A stretch of 64,000 bases of DNA from Desertivirga brevis. Lineage in GTDB: Bacteria > Bacteroidota > Bacteroidia > Sphingobacteriales > Sphingobacteriaceae. The stretch is from positions 124,001 to 188,000 of the forward strand of contig NZ_JAFEWF010000010.1 in assembly GCF_017355835.1 (NCBI RefSeq). Reading direction: 5' to 3'. Below are positions 44,601 through 52,500 of this stretch, piece after piece. Under the pieces are notes generated by a model, which was not told the DNA's origin, ran no database searches, and saw only the letters and a program-made list of their open reading frames with translations. Position 1 is the first letter of the stretch, and every line of letters starts with the position of its first letter. The position numbers and the translations under genes were made by a program.

Positions 44601-45338
44601 CAAAGGCTATTGAGACGAATTGTGGACGAGAAGCTGTTAAAAGCAAAAGCGGTTATAGGGTTCTGGAAAGCGAATACGATAAATGATGACGATATAGAGC
44701 TGAAATCAGAAGATCAATCTCCTGTTGTTATTCATACTCTTCGTCAGCAAACTGAAAAAATGGAGGGCGAGCCTTACTATGCACTTTCCGATTTCGTTGC
44801 ATCTAAAGAAAGCGGTGTAGAAGATTACTTTGGCGGATTTGCCGTTACAGCCGGCATAGGATGTGATGAACTGGTAGCAGAGTTTGAGAAAAACCACGAC
44901 GACTATAACAGCATCATGACTAAAGCTATCGCTGACCGATTTGCTGAAGCTTTCGCTGAGAAGATGCATGAGTTGGTACGTAAAGAGTACTGGGGCTATG
45001 CGAAGGACGAGGATTTGAATAATGAGGAACTGATTAAAGAAAAGTATCAAGGGATCAGGCCTGCACCGGGATATCCGGCTTGTCCTGAACATACCGAAAA
45101 GCGTACACTATTTAATTTGTTGAAAGCAGAAGAAACGACCGGTATACATTTGACGGAGAGCTTTGCCATGTATCCTGCGGCTTCTGTTAGCGGTTTTTAC
45201 TTCTCGCATCCCGAATCCCGCTACTTTGGATTAGGTAAAATAACTAAAGACCAGGTAGAAGATTACGCAACACGGAAGAACATGACACTGGAAGAAGCTG
45301 AAAGATGGCTGAGTCCTAATTTGGCTTATACCCCATAG
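41667..45338 (+). CDS. metH: Cobalamin-dependent methionine synthase, 1223 aa
   Basis: All four modules are present. Homocysteine-binding domain with zinc ligands ([17 protein letters not shown] near residue 305); pterin-binding domain ([20 protein letters not shown], near 355); cobalamin-binding domain with [13 protein letters not shown] near 755; C-terminal activation domain with [15 protein letters not shown] near 1130 and the SAM site. The full-length form, rather than the split form, allows reactivation with SAM. It transfers a methyl group from methyltetrahydrofolate to homocysteine. A riboswitch precedes it and a terminator follows. Confidence 0.96.
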   Translation: MDIRKELEKRILIIDGAMGTMIQRYQLTEADFRGERFKDHPCDVKGNNDLLNITRPDIIKAIHAEYLEAGADIIETNTFSTQRISMADYQMEELSYEMSYEGARIAKEVAMEYTAKNPDKPRFVAGAIGPTTKMASMSPDVNDPGFRAVTFDELAEAFYEQVRGLVDGGADVLLFETITDTLITKAGIFAVKRYEEEIGKKIEIMISGTITDASGRTLSGQTAEAFLNSLTHASILSIGFNCALGAKEMRPHIEELAKKAPCYVSAYPNAGLPNEFGAYDELPHETAHFVEDFIENGFVNIVGGCCGTTPEHIACIAEKAAKHAPRKIPQVDPYLRLSGLEPVTITPESIFVNIGERTNITGSPKFSKLILGGDYEGALAVARQQVEGGAQVIDVNMDEGMLDSEAAMTKFLNLIASEPDIAKLPIMVDSSKWTVIETGLKCLQGKGIVNSISLKEGEEKFIESAKKILTYGAAVVVMAFDENGQADNYERRVEICKRSYDILVDKVGFPPQDIIFDPNILTVATGLEEHNNYAVDFINATRWIKENLPYAKVSGGVSNISFSFRGNNVVREAMHSAFLYHAINAGLDMGIVNAGMLEVYEQIPKELLERVEDVLLNRRPDATERLVEFAETVKAKGKEAVRDEEWRKGSVEERLTHSLVKGIVEYLDADVEEARQKYDRPLQVIEGPLMDGMNVVGDLFGAGKMFLPQVVKSARVMKKAVAYLLPFIEEEKLKNPSSTGSSSAGKVLLATVKGDVHDIGKNIVGVVLACNNFEVIDMGVMVPAQEIIKRAKEENVDIIGLSGLITPSLDEMVHFAKEMEREGFSIPLLIGGATTSRIHAAVKIDPNYSGSVVHVLDASRSVTVCSTLMNGEAKETYITNIKAEYEKAREAHLNKRSDKRYKTIKEARENKFQINTDLVASAPSLLGTKVFEDFPLTELEAYIDWTPFFHTWELRGSYPRIFEDKVVGDEAKKLYEDAQRLLRRIVDEKLLKAKAVIGFWKANTINDDDIELKSEDQSPVVIHTLRQQTEKMEGEPYYALSDFVASKESGVEDYFGGFAVTAGIGCDELVAEFEKNHDDYNSIMTKAIADRFAEAFAEKMHELVRKEYWGYAKDEDLNNEELIKEKYQGIRPAPGYPACPEHTEKRTLFNLLKAEETTGIHLTESFAMYPAASVSGFYFSHPESRYFGLGKITKDQVEDYATRKNMTLEEAERWLSPNLAYTP

Positions 45339-45347
45339 GTTTATAAC

Positions 45348-45377
45348 AAAAAGACCGGCTCAAGCGCCGGTCTTTTT
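45348..45377. terminator. Bidirectional terminator after metH
   Basis: AAAAAGACCGGC (45348-45359) pairs with GCCGGTCTTTTT (45366-45377). The stem has A-runs and T-runs on both sides and lies between the convergent metH and ThuA genes. Confidence 0.85.
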
Positions 45378-45388
45378 ATGTTCTATAA

Positions 45389-46162
45389 TTAATCTCGTCC
45401 CGCTGCCCAAATTATTCCCCGGGCCAGTACTCCCAAAAAAACTTCATCAGAAAACATTTCATCTGAGTGACCGAAAGTTGTTCCAAAAACTCTCGCCTTC
45501 CCATACTTATTCGTCCAGATAACTGGATGCGTTTTACCATCACGTTCACTGACGGAGGTAGCTAACATTTTCGTATTAGGCCATACCTTCTCAATAATAT
45601 ATAATTCATCTTTTGGCCCTGTCCACTGCTTTGGAAGGTCTTTCGTTATATAATGATCTCCAGTCTTCTGCACGGGATATTGGCTCTGGTGATCATGCCG
45701 TCTGCTGGTAACTCCCAAGAACTCTCTCCAATCGTCAATTTCTGCTGTTCGATAAGTATGCATAGCGCAGTGAATAACAACGGCAGGTACTCCTTTAGCG
45801 TGGGCAGAAGTAATTTTCTTAATGTAGTCCGGATCTTTTGTATCGGCAAAGCACTCGTTGTGCACTACCAAATCATAACCTTTTGCCCAAGCTTCTTTAC
45901 TGTAAAGGCTAATTGTTGCAGTTGTACCGGTTCCTCCCTCATTTATAACGGTCCATTCGGCAGTTGTATTCTTAGAAACCGCCTTTTTTAGCTGTTCCGT
46001 TTGAGCCGGATAATTATGGCAGCAACCACCTGTAATTAATAAGATCTTTAAAGGCTTTTTACTTGCAAACACCTGATCGGGACGTAGAGTCAAGAGGAGT
46101 AGAAGTGTTAAGAAAGATAACTTCGCTAATAAGCCAGGTAGTTTTGGTCGGTTTAATGCCAT
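45389..46162 (-). CDS. ThuA-domain protein, exported, 257 aa
   Basis: A signal peptide is followed by the ThuA (glutamine-amidotransferase-like) fold: KILLITGGCCHNYPAQTEQL near residue 36, GYDLVVHNECFAD near 93, VIHCAMHTYR near 125, and PVIWTNKYGKARVFGTTFGHSDEMF near 208. Many ThuA proteins in Bacteroidota act with sugar dehydrogenases, but none is adjacent here. Activity is unknown. ATG at 46162. Confidence 0.85.
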   Translation of the reverse strand: MALNRPKLPGLLAKLSFLTLLLLLTLRPDQVFASKKPLKILLITGGCCHNYPAQTEQLKKAVSKNTTAEWTVINEGGTGTTATISLYSKEAWAKGYDLVVHNECFADTKDPDYIKKITSAHAKGVPAVVIHCAMHTYRTAEIDDWREFLGVTSRRHDHQSQYPVQKTGDHYITKDLPKQWTGPKDELYIIEKVWPNTKMLATSVSERDGKTHPVIWTNKYGKARVFGTTFGHSDEMFSDEVFLGVLARGIIWAAGRD

Positions 46163-46220
46163 GGTAATTTCAGAGTGGTATTTAAGTTTCCCTAAGGAAC
46201 GGAAAATATCACTAAAAACA

Positions 46221-46257
46221 AAAAAGCCTTGTCTGAGATATCAAACAGGGCTTTTTT
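46221..46257. terminator. Terminator beside tRNA-Thr
   Basis: AAAAAGCC pairs with GGGCTTTTT around a loop containing TTGT/ACA pairs; A-runs and T-runs allow use in both directions. On the minus strand it lies just downstream of the tRNA and would end that transcript. Confidence 0.65.
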
Positions 46258-46265
46258 GTTTTTTG

Positions 46266-46338
<73 letters not shown>

Positions 46339-46444
46339 TTCGTTGTTATGGCTGCAAAGGTAGAAAAGTTTTGGAATTCTACCAGAGCTAATTTTCATTT
46401 TTCCACTAATAACATCATTATCAGCAAGAAAAATTGAAAATTAC

Positions 46445-47050
46445 TTAAAGCAGGCCTCTTTTCTGCAGCTCTGCTTCCAATTCTGTAGGACTAGTAAAAT
46501 GGATGCTATCTATTCCAAGCTTCCTACCAGCTTCTATATTTCTAAAATTATCGTCGATGAATACAGCCTCTTCCGGCTTAACATTGTAGCGATCCAAAAG
46601 TAGTTGATAGAACTCCGGCTGTGGTTTTCTCATTTTCTCAGTACCGGAAACCACTACCCCGTCAAACCAGTTAAGAAAGTCAAACTTCTCCTGAGCAATT
46701 GGGAAGGTTTCATGAGACCAGTTAGTAAGAGCGTAGATCTTATACTTACCACTATCCTTTAATCTTTTGAAGATATCTACTGTTCCCTGAATCGGCCCGT
46801 TCAGCATCTCAGTCCATCTTCCATAGTAGGCGCGAATGTTCTCCTCGTGTTCAGGAAATTGCTTAACCAGCATTTCTGTGCCTTCGGCTAAAGTTCTGCC
46901 TCCATCCTGTTCCTCATTCCAATGATTAGTACAAATGGTTTCGATGAACTGGTTCATTTCAGCTTCGTCGCTGAATATCTGTTTGTATAGATGAAAAGGG
47001 TGCCAGTCTATTAGAACTGCACCTAGATCGAAGATTATTGTATTGATCAC
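46445..47050 (-). CDS. HAD-family hydrolase, 201 aa, last gene of the thr operon
   Basis: HAD motif I is IFDLGAVLIDWH, motif II is ALTNWS near residue 113 and motif III/IV is KPQPEFYQLLLDRY ... AVFIDDN near 160. The first Asp of motif I has the usual nucleophile position (DLGAV, Asp9). The cap is of the C1 type, close to the YihX/sugar-phosphatase group. The start is GTG, 4 nt after the thrC stop codon, so it is translationally linked. The substrate is unknown; a link to threonine metabolism is only inferred from position. Confidence 0.82.
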   Translation of the reverse strand: MINTIIFDLGAVLIDWHPFHLYKQIFSDEAEMNQFIETICTNHWNEEQDGGRTLAEGTEMLVKQFPEHEENIRAYYGRWTEMLNGPIQGTVDIFKRLKDSGKYKIYALTNWSHETFPIAQEKFDFLNWFDGVVVSGTEKMRKPQPEFYQLLLDRYNVKPEEAVFIDDNFRNIEAGRKLGIDSIHFTSPTELEAELQKRGLL

Positions 47051-47054
47051 GTTA

Positions 47055-48362
47055 TTAATTTTTCAATAAATATTGTTTAAATCCTTCAAAGTCAACACCT
47101 AGCTCTACAGCTTGCTTTGGCTTGCCTTCCAATACTTTCACCTGCTCGGGAATCTCGACCTGAGCAGCCATTTCTCCCTCATAAATATCAGGGAACTTAC
47201 AAGGGTGTGCTGTAGAAAGGAAGACTCCTGCACTTTTCAGATCTCCTGTTACCCTTCTATAATCCTCAACTGCTAACCAGGCGATAGCTGTATGCGGACA
47301 TACGATATAATCGTATTTTTCGTACACTTCCATCACTGCAGCTCTTGTTTGCTCGTCGGTATAACTAGCCGCCGATACTTCCTTTTTAACTTCCTCTAAT
47401 TCGTTCTTAAACAAAGTCATAATACGAACCCAGTTACTTGGATTACCGACGTCCATTGCATTAGATAAAGTAGCTATGGAAGGTTTCGGTTCATATTTAC
47501 CTGTTTTAAAGAAAGCAGGCACAGTATCGTTCACGTTCGTTGCTGCAATATATTGTTTAACAGGCAATCCCATTTTCCACGCCAGCAAACCTGCTCCTAT
47601 GTTTCCAAAATTTCCGCTAGGCACAGAAAAAACTACATCCGTTTTCCCTTCTCTCTTTAACTGAGCATAAGCATTGAAATAGTAGAAGGTTTGGGGAATT
47701 AACCGGGAGATATTGATAGAGTTAGCTGAAGTCAGCCTGAACTTCTCATTCAATTCAGCATCCACAAAGGCCTGCTTTACTAATGTCTGGCAGTCATCGA
47801 AAGTCCCATCAATTTCAACTGCCCGGATATTTTGTCCATTCGTAGTTAATTGAAGCTCCTGGATAGGACTTACTTTTCCTTTTGGGTATAGGATAGTAAC
47901 CTGGGTGTTAGGTACCCCTAAAAAGCCTAAAGCAACTGCACCTCCGGTGTCACCTGACGTAGCAACAAGCACATTTAGTGTCTTCTCTCCTTCTTCAAGA
48001 AAATAAGCCATGATCCTGCTCATGAACCTGGCCCCAAAATCCTTAAAAGCTAAAGACGGTCCGTGAAAGAGCTCAAGTACATAGGTATTCTCATCAAGCT
48101 TTCTTGCTGGAGCAGGAAAGTTAATTGCCTCTTCAACAATAGCTTTAAGATCAGCTTCAGGCAAAGCATCCTTAAGAATGGTTTTCGCCACTTTGAAAGC
48201 AATTTCCTGAAGTGAATATTTCTCAATATTGTTAATGAAATCCTCGTCCAACGTCGGGATTTCGTAGGGCATATATAAACCTTTATCCTGAGGCATGCTA
48301 TTGAACACAGCCTCTTTAAAGTCTACTGATAAAGCTGAATTATTGGTACTATAGAATTTCAA
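47055..48362 (-). CDS. thrC: Threonine synthase, 435 aa
   Basis: The PLP-binding region HGPSLAFKDFGARFM near residue 100 has the Lys of the cofactor, and ATSGDTGGAVA near 140 and STAHPCKFPDIY near 390 are fold-II threonine synthase signatures. The protein begins MKFYSTNNSALSVDFKEAV, which matches family N-termini, but the codon is TTG, as an in-frame TAA lies just upstream and the next ATG would remove 18 residues. It converts O-phosphohomoserine to threonine. Confidence 0.93.
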   Translation of the reverse strand: MKFYSTNNSALSVDFKEAVFNSMPQDKGLYMPYEIPTLDEDFINNIEKYSLQEIAFKVAKTILKDALPEADLKAIVEEAINFPAPARKLDENTYVLELFHGPSLAFKDFGARFMSRIMAYFLEEGEKTLNVLVATSGDTGGAVALGFLGVPNTQVTILYPKGKVSPIQELQLTTNGQNIRAVEIDGTFDDCQTLVKQAFVDAELNEKFRLTSANSINISRLIPQTFYYFNAYAQLKREGKTDVVFSVPSGNFGNIGAGLLAWKMGLPVKQYIAATNVNDTVPAFFKTGKYEPKPSIATLSNAMDVGNPSNWVRIMTLFKNELEEVKKEVSAASYTDEQTRAAVMEVYEKYDYIVCPHTAIAWLAVEDYRRVTGDLKSAGVFLSTAHPCKFPDIYEGEMAAQVEIPEQVKVLEGKPKQAVELGVDFEGFKQYLLKN

Positions 48363-48480
48363 TTTGATTTACGATTTTAGAATTACGATTTACGATTTGT
48401 CTTGCTAGCGCCAAATTGATTTACGATTTTAGATTTCAGAATTACGATTGGAATTGAAGCCGCTATTTGATTTACGATTG
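48363..48480. repeat. GATTTACGATT word repeats between thrB and thrC
   Basis: TTGATTTACGATT recurs at 48364, 48416 and 48467, that is at 52- and 51-bp steps, with TTTTAGAATTACGATT between. The block fills the thrB-thrC gap. The TTG start of thrC lies at its edge. Similar ACGATT words are not seen elsewhere in the window. Confidence 0.7.
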
Positions 48481-48490
48481 ATCCTAGGCA

Positions 48491-49426
48491 TTAATCTAAT
48501 ATTATAGGACCGTTAGCATTCACTTTGGAAACATATCCCTGGCTGCCTATACTTAACGTTGAAAGGTGCTTTTGAATTGCCGCAGTTATCCTTTCTGCAG
48601 TTTCCTGGTCTTTTGTAAACGAGAATACTGACGGACCAGAACCTGAGATTCCGAAACTTAAAGCTCCTAATCCCATTGCAATTTCTCGCATCTTATGAAA
48701 ATCAGGTATCAGGATAGAGCGAACAGGCTCGACTAACACATCCACCATACTTCTCCCTATCAAGTCCATATCCTTCATGAAAAGTCCGCTTACCAGACCG
48801 GCAACATTTCCCCATTGGGTAACTGCATCTTTTAACAGCACTTTACTACGGATCATTTGCCTTGCATCCCTGGTGGGAACATCTACTTCCGGGAATACTA
48901 TCGCAGTATGCAATTCTTCTGGATAAGGAAGTTTGATAACGTCGAGAGGATCATAACTTCTTACAAGGATGAAACCTCCCAGCAAAGCCGGGGCAACATT
49001 ATCAGCATGGCCGAATCCACAAGCCAACTCCTCCCCTTTCATAGCGAAGGGAAGCAGGTCATCTTGCTTAATCGGACAATCTAAAAGGGAATTGATAGCA
49101 AACAAGCCTGCAACAGTACTGGCAGAACTTGAACCGAGACCACTCCCAATGGGCATTTTTTTATGTAATTCGATCTCAACTCCGATATCTGTTCTTCCAA
49201 TGTGCTGCAAAAACATTTGAACGCATGCACTTGCTGTATTCTTTGCAGGATCTAGTGGAAGTCTGCCATCATCTCCTGTGATCTTAGTGATTACAACTCC
49301 TGGCTCAGACCTTCGACGCATAATCACCTCATCACCCGGCGCATTGACTGCAAGTCCCAAAACATCAAAGCCACATACCACATTGGCTACAGTAGCCGGA
49401 GCAAAAACTCTTATTGATTCTCTCAT
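48491..49426 (-). CDS. thrB: Homoserine kinase, 311 aa
   Basis: The GHMP-kinase ATP motif is KKMPIGSGLGSSSASTVAG near residue 87, and IRVFAPATVANVVCGFDVLGLAV is the family N-terminus. A second glycine-rich segment, LGALSFGISGSGPSVFSF, lies near 255. It phosphorylates homoserine. ATG at 49426 is preferred over a TTG at 49435, which falls in an intergenic repeat. It lies in the thrABC order used by many Bacteroidota. Confidence 0.93.
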   Translation of the reverse strand: MRESIRVFAPATVANVVCGFDVLGLAVNAPGDEVIMRRRSEPGVVITKITGDDGRLPLDPAKNTASACVQMFLQHIGRTDIGVEIELHKKMPIGSGLGSSSASTVAGLFAINSLLDCPIKQDDLLPFAMKGEELACGFGHADNVAPALLGGFILVRSYDPLDVIKLPYPEELHTAIVFPEVDVPTRDARQMIRSKVLLKDAVTQWGNVAGLVSGLFMKDMDLIGRSMVDVLVEPVRSILIPDFHKMREIAMGLGALSFGISGSGPSVFSFTKDQETAERITAAIQKHLSTLSIGSQGYVSKVNANGPIILD

Positions 49427-49427
49427 T

Positions 49428-49497
49428 GACTCCAAACCCCTAAAGGGGCTTATTTAAAGCGTTAGAAAAAACCCCTTAAGGGGGATGGGACTTAGGC
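49428..49497. repeat. REP-like palindromic repeat between thrA and thrB
   Basis: Two small palindromes, CCCCTAAAGGGG (49437-49448) and CCCCTTAAGGGGG (49472-49484), lie about 35 bp apart in inverted arrangement. On the minus strand the latter is followed by TTTTTTC, making a weak terminator-like hairpin between thrA and thrB. The block overlaps the end of thrA. Such units occur repeatedly between genes in this group, in my recollection; no other copy is in this window. Confidence 0.65.
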
Positions 49498-51939
49498 CCC
49501 TACGTTAACGATATCAGCAAATACACCGGCAGCTGTAACTTCGGCACCTGCACCAGGGCCTTTCACTACCAGTGGACGTTCTTTGTACCGGTCGGTAGTG
49601 AAGGAAATAATATTATCACTACCTGAAAGCATATAGAACGGATGGTTTTCGTCTACCATTTCCAATGAAATAGTAGCCTGACCATTTTCAAGCTTACCTA
49701 TATAACGAAGCACCTTTCCACTACTTTCCGCATCGTTCTTCAATTTCTCAAAGAAATAATTATTTGCTTTCAGCTGCTCGTAAAAATCCTCAACAGAAGT
49801 AGCTTCCATACATGCTTTCGGAAGGATTGCTCCTATCTTAACATCTTCTGGCTCTAGCTCGTGACCTGCATCTCTTGCAAGGATCAGGATTTTACGCATA
49901 AAGTCAGTTCCACTTAAATCATCACGGGGATCGGGTTCAGTATAACCTTTTTCCTGTGCAGTTTTCACTACGTCATGGAATGTCAGGTCTCCTTTGAAAT
50001 TATTGAAGATAAAGGAAATCGTTCCTGAAAGAATTGCTTCGATACGAACTACCCTGTCACCACTCATCATCAAATCTTTTAGAGTACGAATGATAGGTAA
50101 TCCAGCGCCTACGTTAGTTTCATAGAAGAAATCCACTCCGTGTTTGTGTGCAGCATCTTTGAAGGCTTTATATTGTGCATAAGAAGAGGAATTTCCTATC
50201 TTATTACAAGTTACTACTGAAATAGTAGAACTAAGTATTTCTGCATACTTTGAGATGGGAGCCGGACTAGCAGTGTTATCAACAAAGACTGCATTTGGAA
50301 GGTTCAGCTCTTTCATCTTAAGAACAAACTTGTCCAGGCTAGCAACTTCTTCGGAAGCATTTAATGTTTCTTCCCAATTCTGTAAGGACAGACCTTCGGG
50401 ATTGAAGACCATCTTCTTACTGTTACTGATACCAATAACATTAATTAAAATTCCATTTTGTTGCTTTAAAAACTCCCTGTGCTCTTCCAACTGACGGAAA
50501 AGGGTTTTTCCGATATTTCCTGTACCAACGCAGAAAATATTCAGGGTCTTTTTAAGATCTGTATAGAAAGCATCATGAACCGCATTTAAAGCTTTTGCCA
50601 GATCATGACGGGAAATAATAACCGAAATATTGTACTCGGATGAGCCCTGCGCAATTGCACGAACATTTACACCATTGCGACCTAAAGCATGGAACAAAGT
50701 ACCGGCAATACCCGGAGTTTCCTTCATGTTCTCCCCTACGATGGCAAGAACGGATAATCCTTCCTCGATTACAGGACTTTCAATTTTCTTCGCCTCAAGC
50801 TCAAGTTCGAATTCATGCTCAATCAATTGTTTCGCCTTAAAAGCGTCCGCAGGATTCACAGCAAAGGTGATACTATGCTCGGATGAACTTTGAGTGATCA
50901 GAACAACGTTTATTTGCTCGCGGGCTAATAACGAGAATAATCGTCCGCTAAAACCAGCTTTACCCACCATTCCGCTTCCGGTAAGGTTAAGAACGCTTAT
51001 ATCATTTATGGAAGAAATTCCCTTTACGCTATGCTCAGATCTGTTAGTCTCGTGACTGATAACAGTACCGCGGAAATCAGGCTCGAAAGTATTCCTGATA
51101 ACAATAGGGATCTTCTTCAGGAAAGCCGGGATCATCGTTGGAGGATAAATAACCTTTGCACCGAAGTAGGAAAGTTCCATTGCTTCAGTATAAGAAAGCT
51201 CAGTTAATGGGAAAGCTTTCTTCACGATCCGCGGATCGGCCGTCATCATTCCATTTACATCCGTCCAGATCTCAATAGCGTTCACGTTTAAAGCAGCACC
51301 AACAATAGCTGCGGTATAATCGCTGCCACCGCGACCTAAGGTTGTAATGCTACCTGTGTCGTTACTGCCAATAAAACCAGTAACAAAGATCAATTTATCT
51401 TTATTCTCCTCGTAGAATCCGCGAACCAATAAGTCGGTCACTTCAGTCTGAACCTTCGCGTTCCCGAAATTGCTATCTGTTTTTATGAATTGAGAAGCAT
51501 CCGCAAACACGGAATCTCCTATATATTGATCTGCAATCCTGCTAACCATTAAGGTAGAACAACGCTCGCCATAGCTTAATATACGATCACGCGTACGAGG
51601 AGTAAGTTCATTTAGACTAAGAACACCTTGAAGAAGGTCTTCAATCTCATTAAAGAATAGCTTAAGCTTTGTGAAAACAGGGTTCTGACGTGGGACTTCC
51701 AGTAAGGCCTTCACCACATCAAAGTGGCGGTTTTCCAGATCCGTCAGGTCCTGAGAAAAATCTTGACCCGTAGCAGCTTTATCGGCCATGCTTACAAGTA
51801 AATTCGTAACTCCACCCATTGCAGACAATACAACAACAGGGCTTCCATTTTCAGCTTTCTCTCTCTGAAGGATACTTATCAGGGTCCGGATACTCTCTAC
51901 CGATCCGACTGATGTACCACCAAACTTTAATACATTCAT
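49492..51939 (-). CDS. thrA: Bifunctional aspartokinase / homoserine dehydrogenase, 815 aa
   Basis: N-terminal aspartokinase (MNVLKFGGTSVGSVESI, GRGGSDYTAAIVGAAL near residue 203), two ACT regulatory domains (about 310-460), and C-terminal homoserine dehydrogenase (VGTGNIGKTLFRQL near 470, GAGLPIIRTLKDLM near 625). This fused form catalyses the first and third steps from aspartate to threonine and is usually inhibited by threonine through the ACT domains. It is the first gene of the thr operon and lies downstream of a leader peptide and attenuator. Confidence 0.95.
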   Translation of the reverse strand: MNVLKFGGTSVGSVESIRTLISILQREKAENGSPVVVLSAMGGVTNLLVSMADKAATGQDFSQDLTDLENRHFDVVKALLEVPRQNPVFTKLKLFFNEIEDLLQGVLSLNELTPRTRDRILSYGERCSTLMVSRIADQYIGDSVFADASQFIKTDSNFGNAKVQTEVTDLLVRGFYEENKDKLIFVTGFIGSNDTGSITTLGRGGSDYTAAIVGAALNVNAIEIWTDVNGMMTADPRIVKKAFPLTELSYTEAMELSYFGAKVIYPPTMIPAFLKKIPIVIRNTFEPDFRGTVISHETNRSEHSVKGISSINDISVLNLTGSGMVGKAGFSGRLFSLLAREQINVVLITQSSSEHSITFAVNPADAFKAKQLIEHEFELELEAKKIESPVIEEGLSVLAIVGENMKETPGIAGTLFHALGRNGVNVRAIAQGSSEYNISVIISRHDLAKALNAVHDAFYTDLKKTLNIFCVGTGNIGKTLFRQLEEHREFLKQQNGILINVIGISNSKKMVFNPEGLSLQNWEETLNASEEVASLDKFVLKMKELNLPNAVFVDNTASPAPISKYAEILSSTISVVTCNKIGNSSSYAQYKAFKDAAHKHGVDFFYETNVGAGLPIIRTLKDLMMSGDRVVRIEAILSGTISFIFNNFKGDLTFHDVVKTAQEKGYTEPDPRDDLSGTDFMRKILILARDAGHELEPEDVKIGAILPKACMEATSVEDFYEQLKANNYFFEKLKNDAESSGKVLRYIGKLENGQATISLEMVDENHPFYMLSGSDNIISFTTDRYKERPLVVKGPGAGAEVTAAGVFADIVNVGA

Positions 51940-52045
51940 TTATTTATGAGATTTGAGATGTGAGATCATAGATACGAGAATCTATCCTCCCCACCATTTA
52001 TGTTATGCTCCTCACAAACGGAGCTATTCACTAAAATTTAAACAA
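51940..52045. other. thrA 5' region after the attenuator, AT-rich
   Basis: It holds a GAGATTTGAGATGTGAGATC word repeat (51948-51971), like that before metH. No gene is seen. Together with the leader at 52046-52182, this is the thr transcript's untranslated leader. Confidence 0.45.
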
Positions 52046-52079
52046 AAGCGCCTTCCCCCTTTGTGGGAGGAAGGCGCTT
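52046..52079 (-). terminator. Attenuator terminator of the thr operon
   Basis: AAGCGCCTTCC (52046-52056) pairs perfectly with GGAAGGCGCTT (52069-52079) and is followed on the minus strand by TTTTGTTTAAATTTT. The 5' arm, in RNA sense, contains CTTCCTCC, complementary to GGAGGAAG in the leader peptide codons, so an antiterminator is possible. The leader ORF stop codon is 22 bp upstream. Confidence 0.88.
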
Positions 52080-52101
52080 AATGGTCTTTTATATTTTTCA
52101 A

Positions 52102-52182
52102 TTACACCAAATACGAACTTCCTCCTGACGCATTGTACGTGGTGGTAATCGTTTTTGTAATGGTATAAGTAAACTTTATCAT
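52102..52182 (-). CDS. Threonine operon leader peptide, 26 aa
   Basis: The frame starts with ATG at 52182 and encodes M-I-K-F then seven Thr (ACT, ACC, ACA, ACG, ACC, ACC, ACG) and Ile codons in the first 15 positions, followed by Tyr-Asn-Ala-Ser-Gly-Gly. This mirrors the composition of the E. coli thrL peptide, which carries eight Thr and four Ile codons, without homology in sequence. The codons GGA GGA AGT form GGAGGAAG, which can pair with CTTCCTCC of the terminator. A ribosome stalled on the Thr codons would leave it free. No symbol is given since it is a predicted leader. Confidence 0.85.
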   Translation of the reverse strand: MIKFTYTITKTITTTYNASGGSSYLV

Positions 52183-52269
52183 TGTTTTAATTTCGGGCGT
52201 AAAGTAAGCAGTAAATTTTCAAAATCGCAAATGATATTATACTAATCAAGAAAACAATAACTGCGCTAT

Positions 52270-52413
52270 CATAAGTCTTGCGCCTGACGGACGGTCTTCA
52301 AGCAGAATATATAGCAGCAATTCTTTTACAAATAACATTGACATGGTTCCTGCCTTTGCTTTCGAACGTCCTGTTCAAACAAACAATTGGAAAAATTCAA
52401 GCTTCTAAAGGGA
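52270..52413. other. Gene-free interval upstream of the 9-bp array
   Basis: Apart from the start of the tandem array no structure was found. A plus-strand ORF at 52278-52481 (67 codons) runs through the array as VIRVIRV and is not believed to be a gene. Confidence 0.4.
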
Positions 52414-52476
52414 TAATTCGTGTAATTCGTGTAATTCGTGTAATTCGTGTAATTCGTGTAATTCGTGTAATTCGTG
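52414..52476. repeat. Seven tandem copies of the 9-bp unit TAATTCGTG
   Basis: Units start every 9 bp from 52414 to 52468, all identical. The array ends 10 bp before the -7 box of the rsgA promoter and holds its -33 region. Similar words (AATTCGTGTAATTCGTG) recur at 54530-54615 and 56845-57145. Copy number could change by slippage. Confidence 0.92.
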
Positions 52477-52494
52477 TTTAATCTTTTAACTTTG
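52465..52494 (+). promoter_or_regulatory. Promoter of rsgA
   Basis: TAACTTTG (52487-52494) matches TAnnTTTG, and GTG (52465-52467), a part of the tandem array, is 19 bp upstream in the TTG position. The transcript should begin about at the ATG (52501), giving a leaderless or nearly leaderless message. Confidence 0.5.
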
Positions 52495-52500
52495 CTCTCA

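Noticed and set aside
52414..52476. Possible CRISPR array
   Set aside because: The repeat is 9 bp, uninterrupted and without spacers; no cas gene is in the window.
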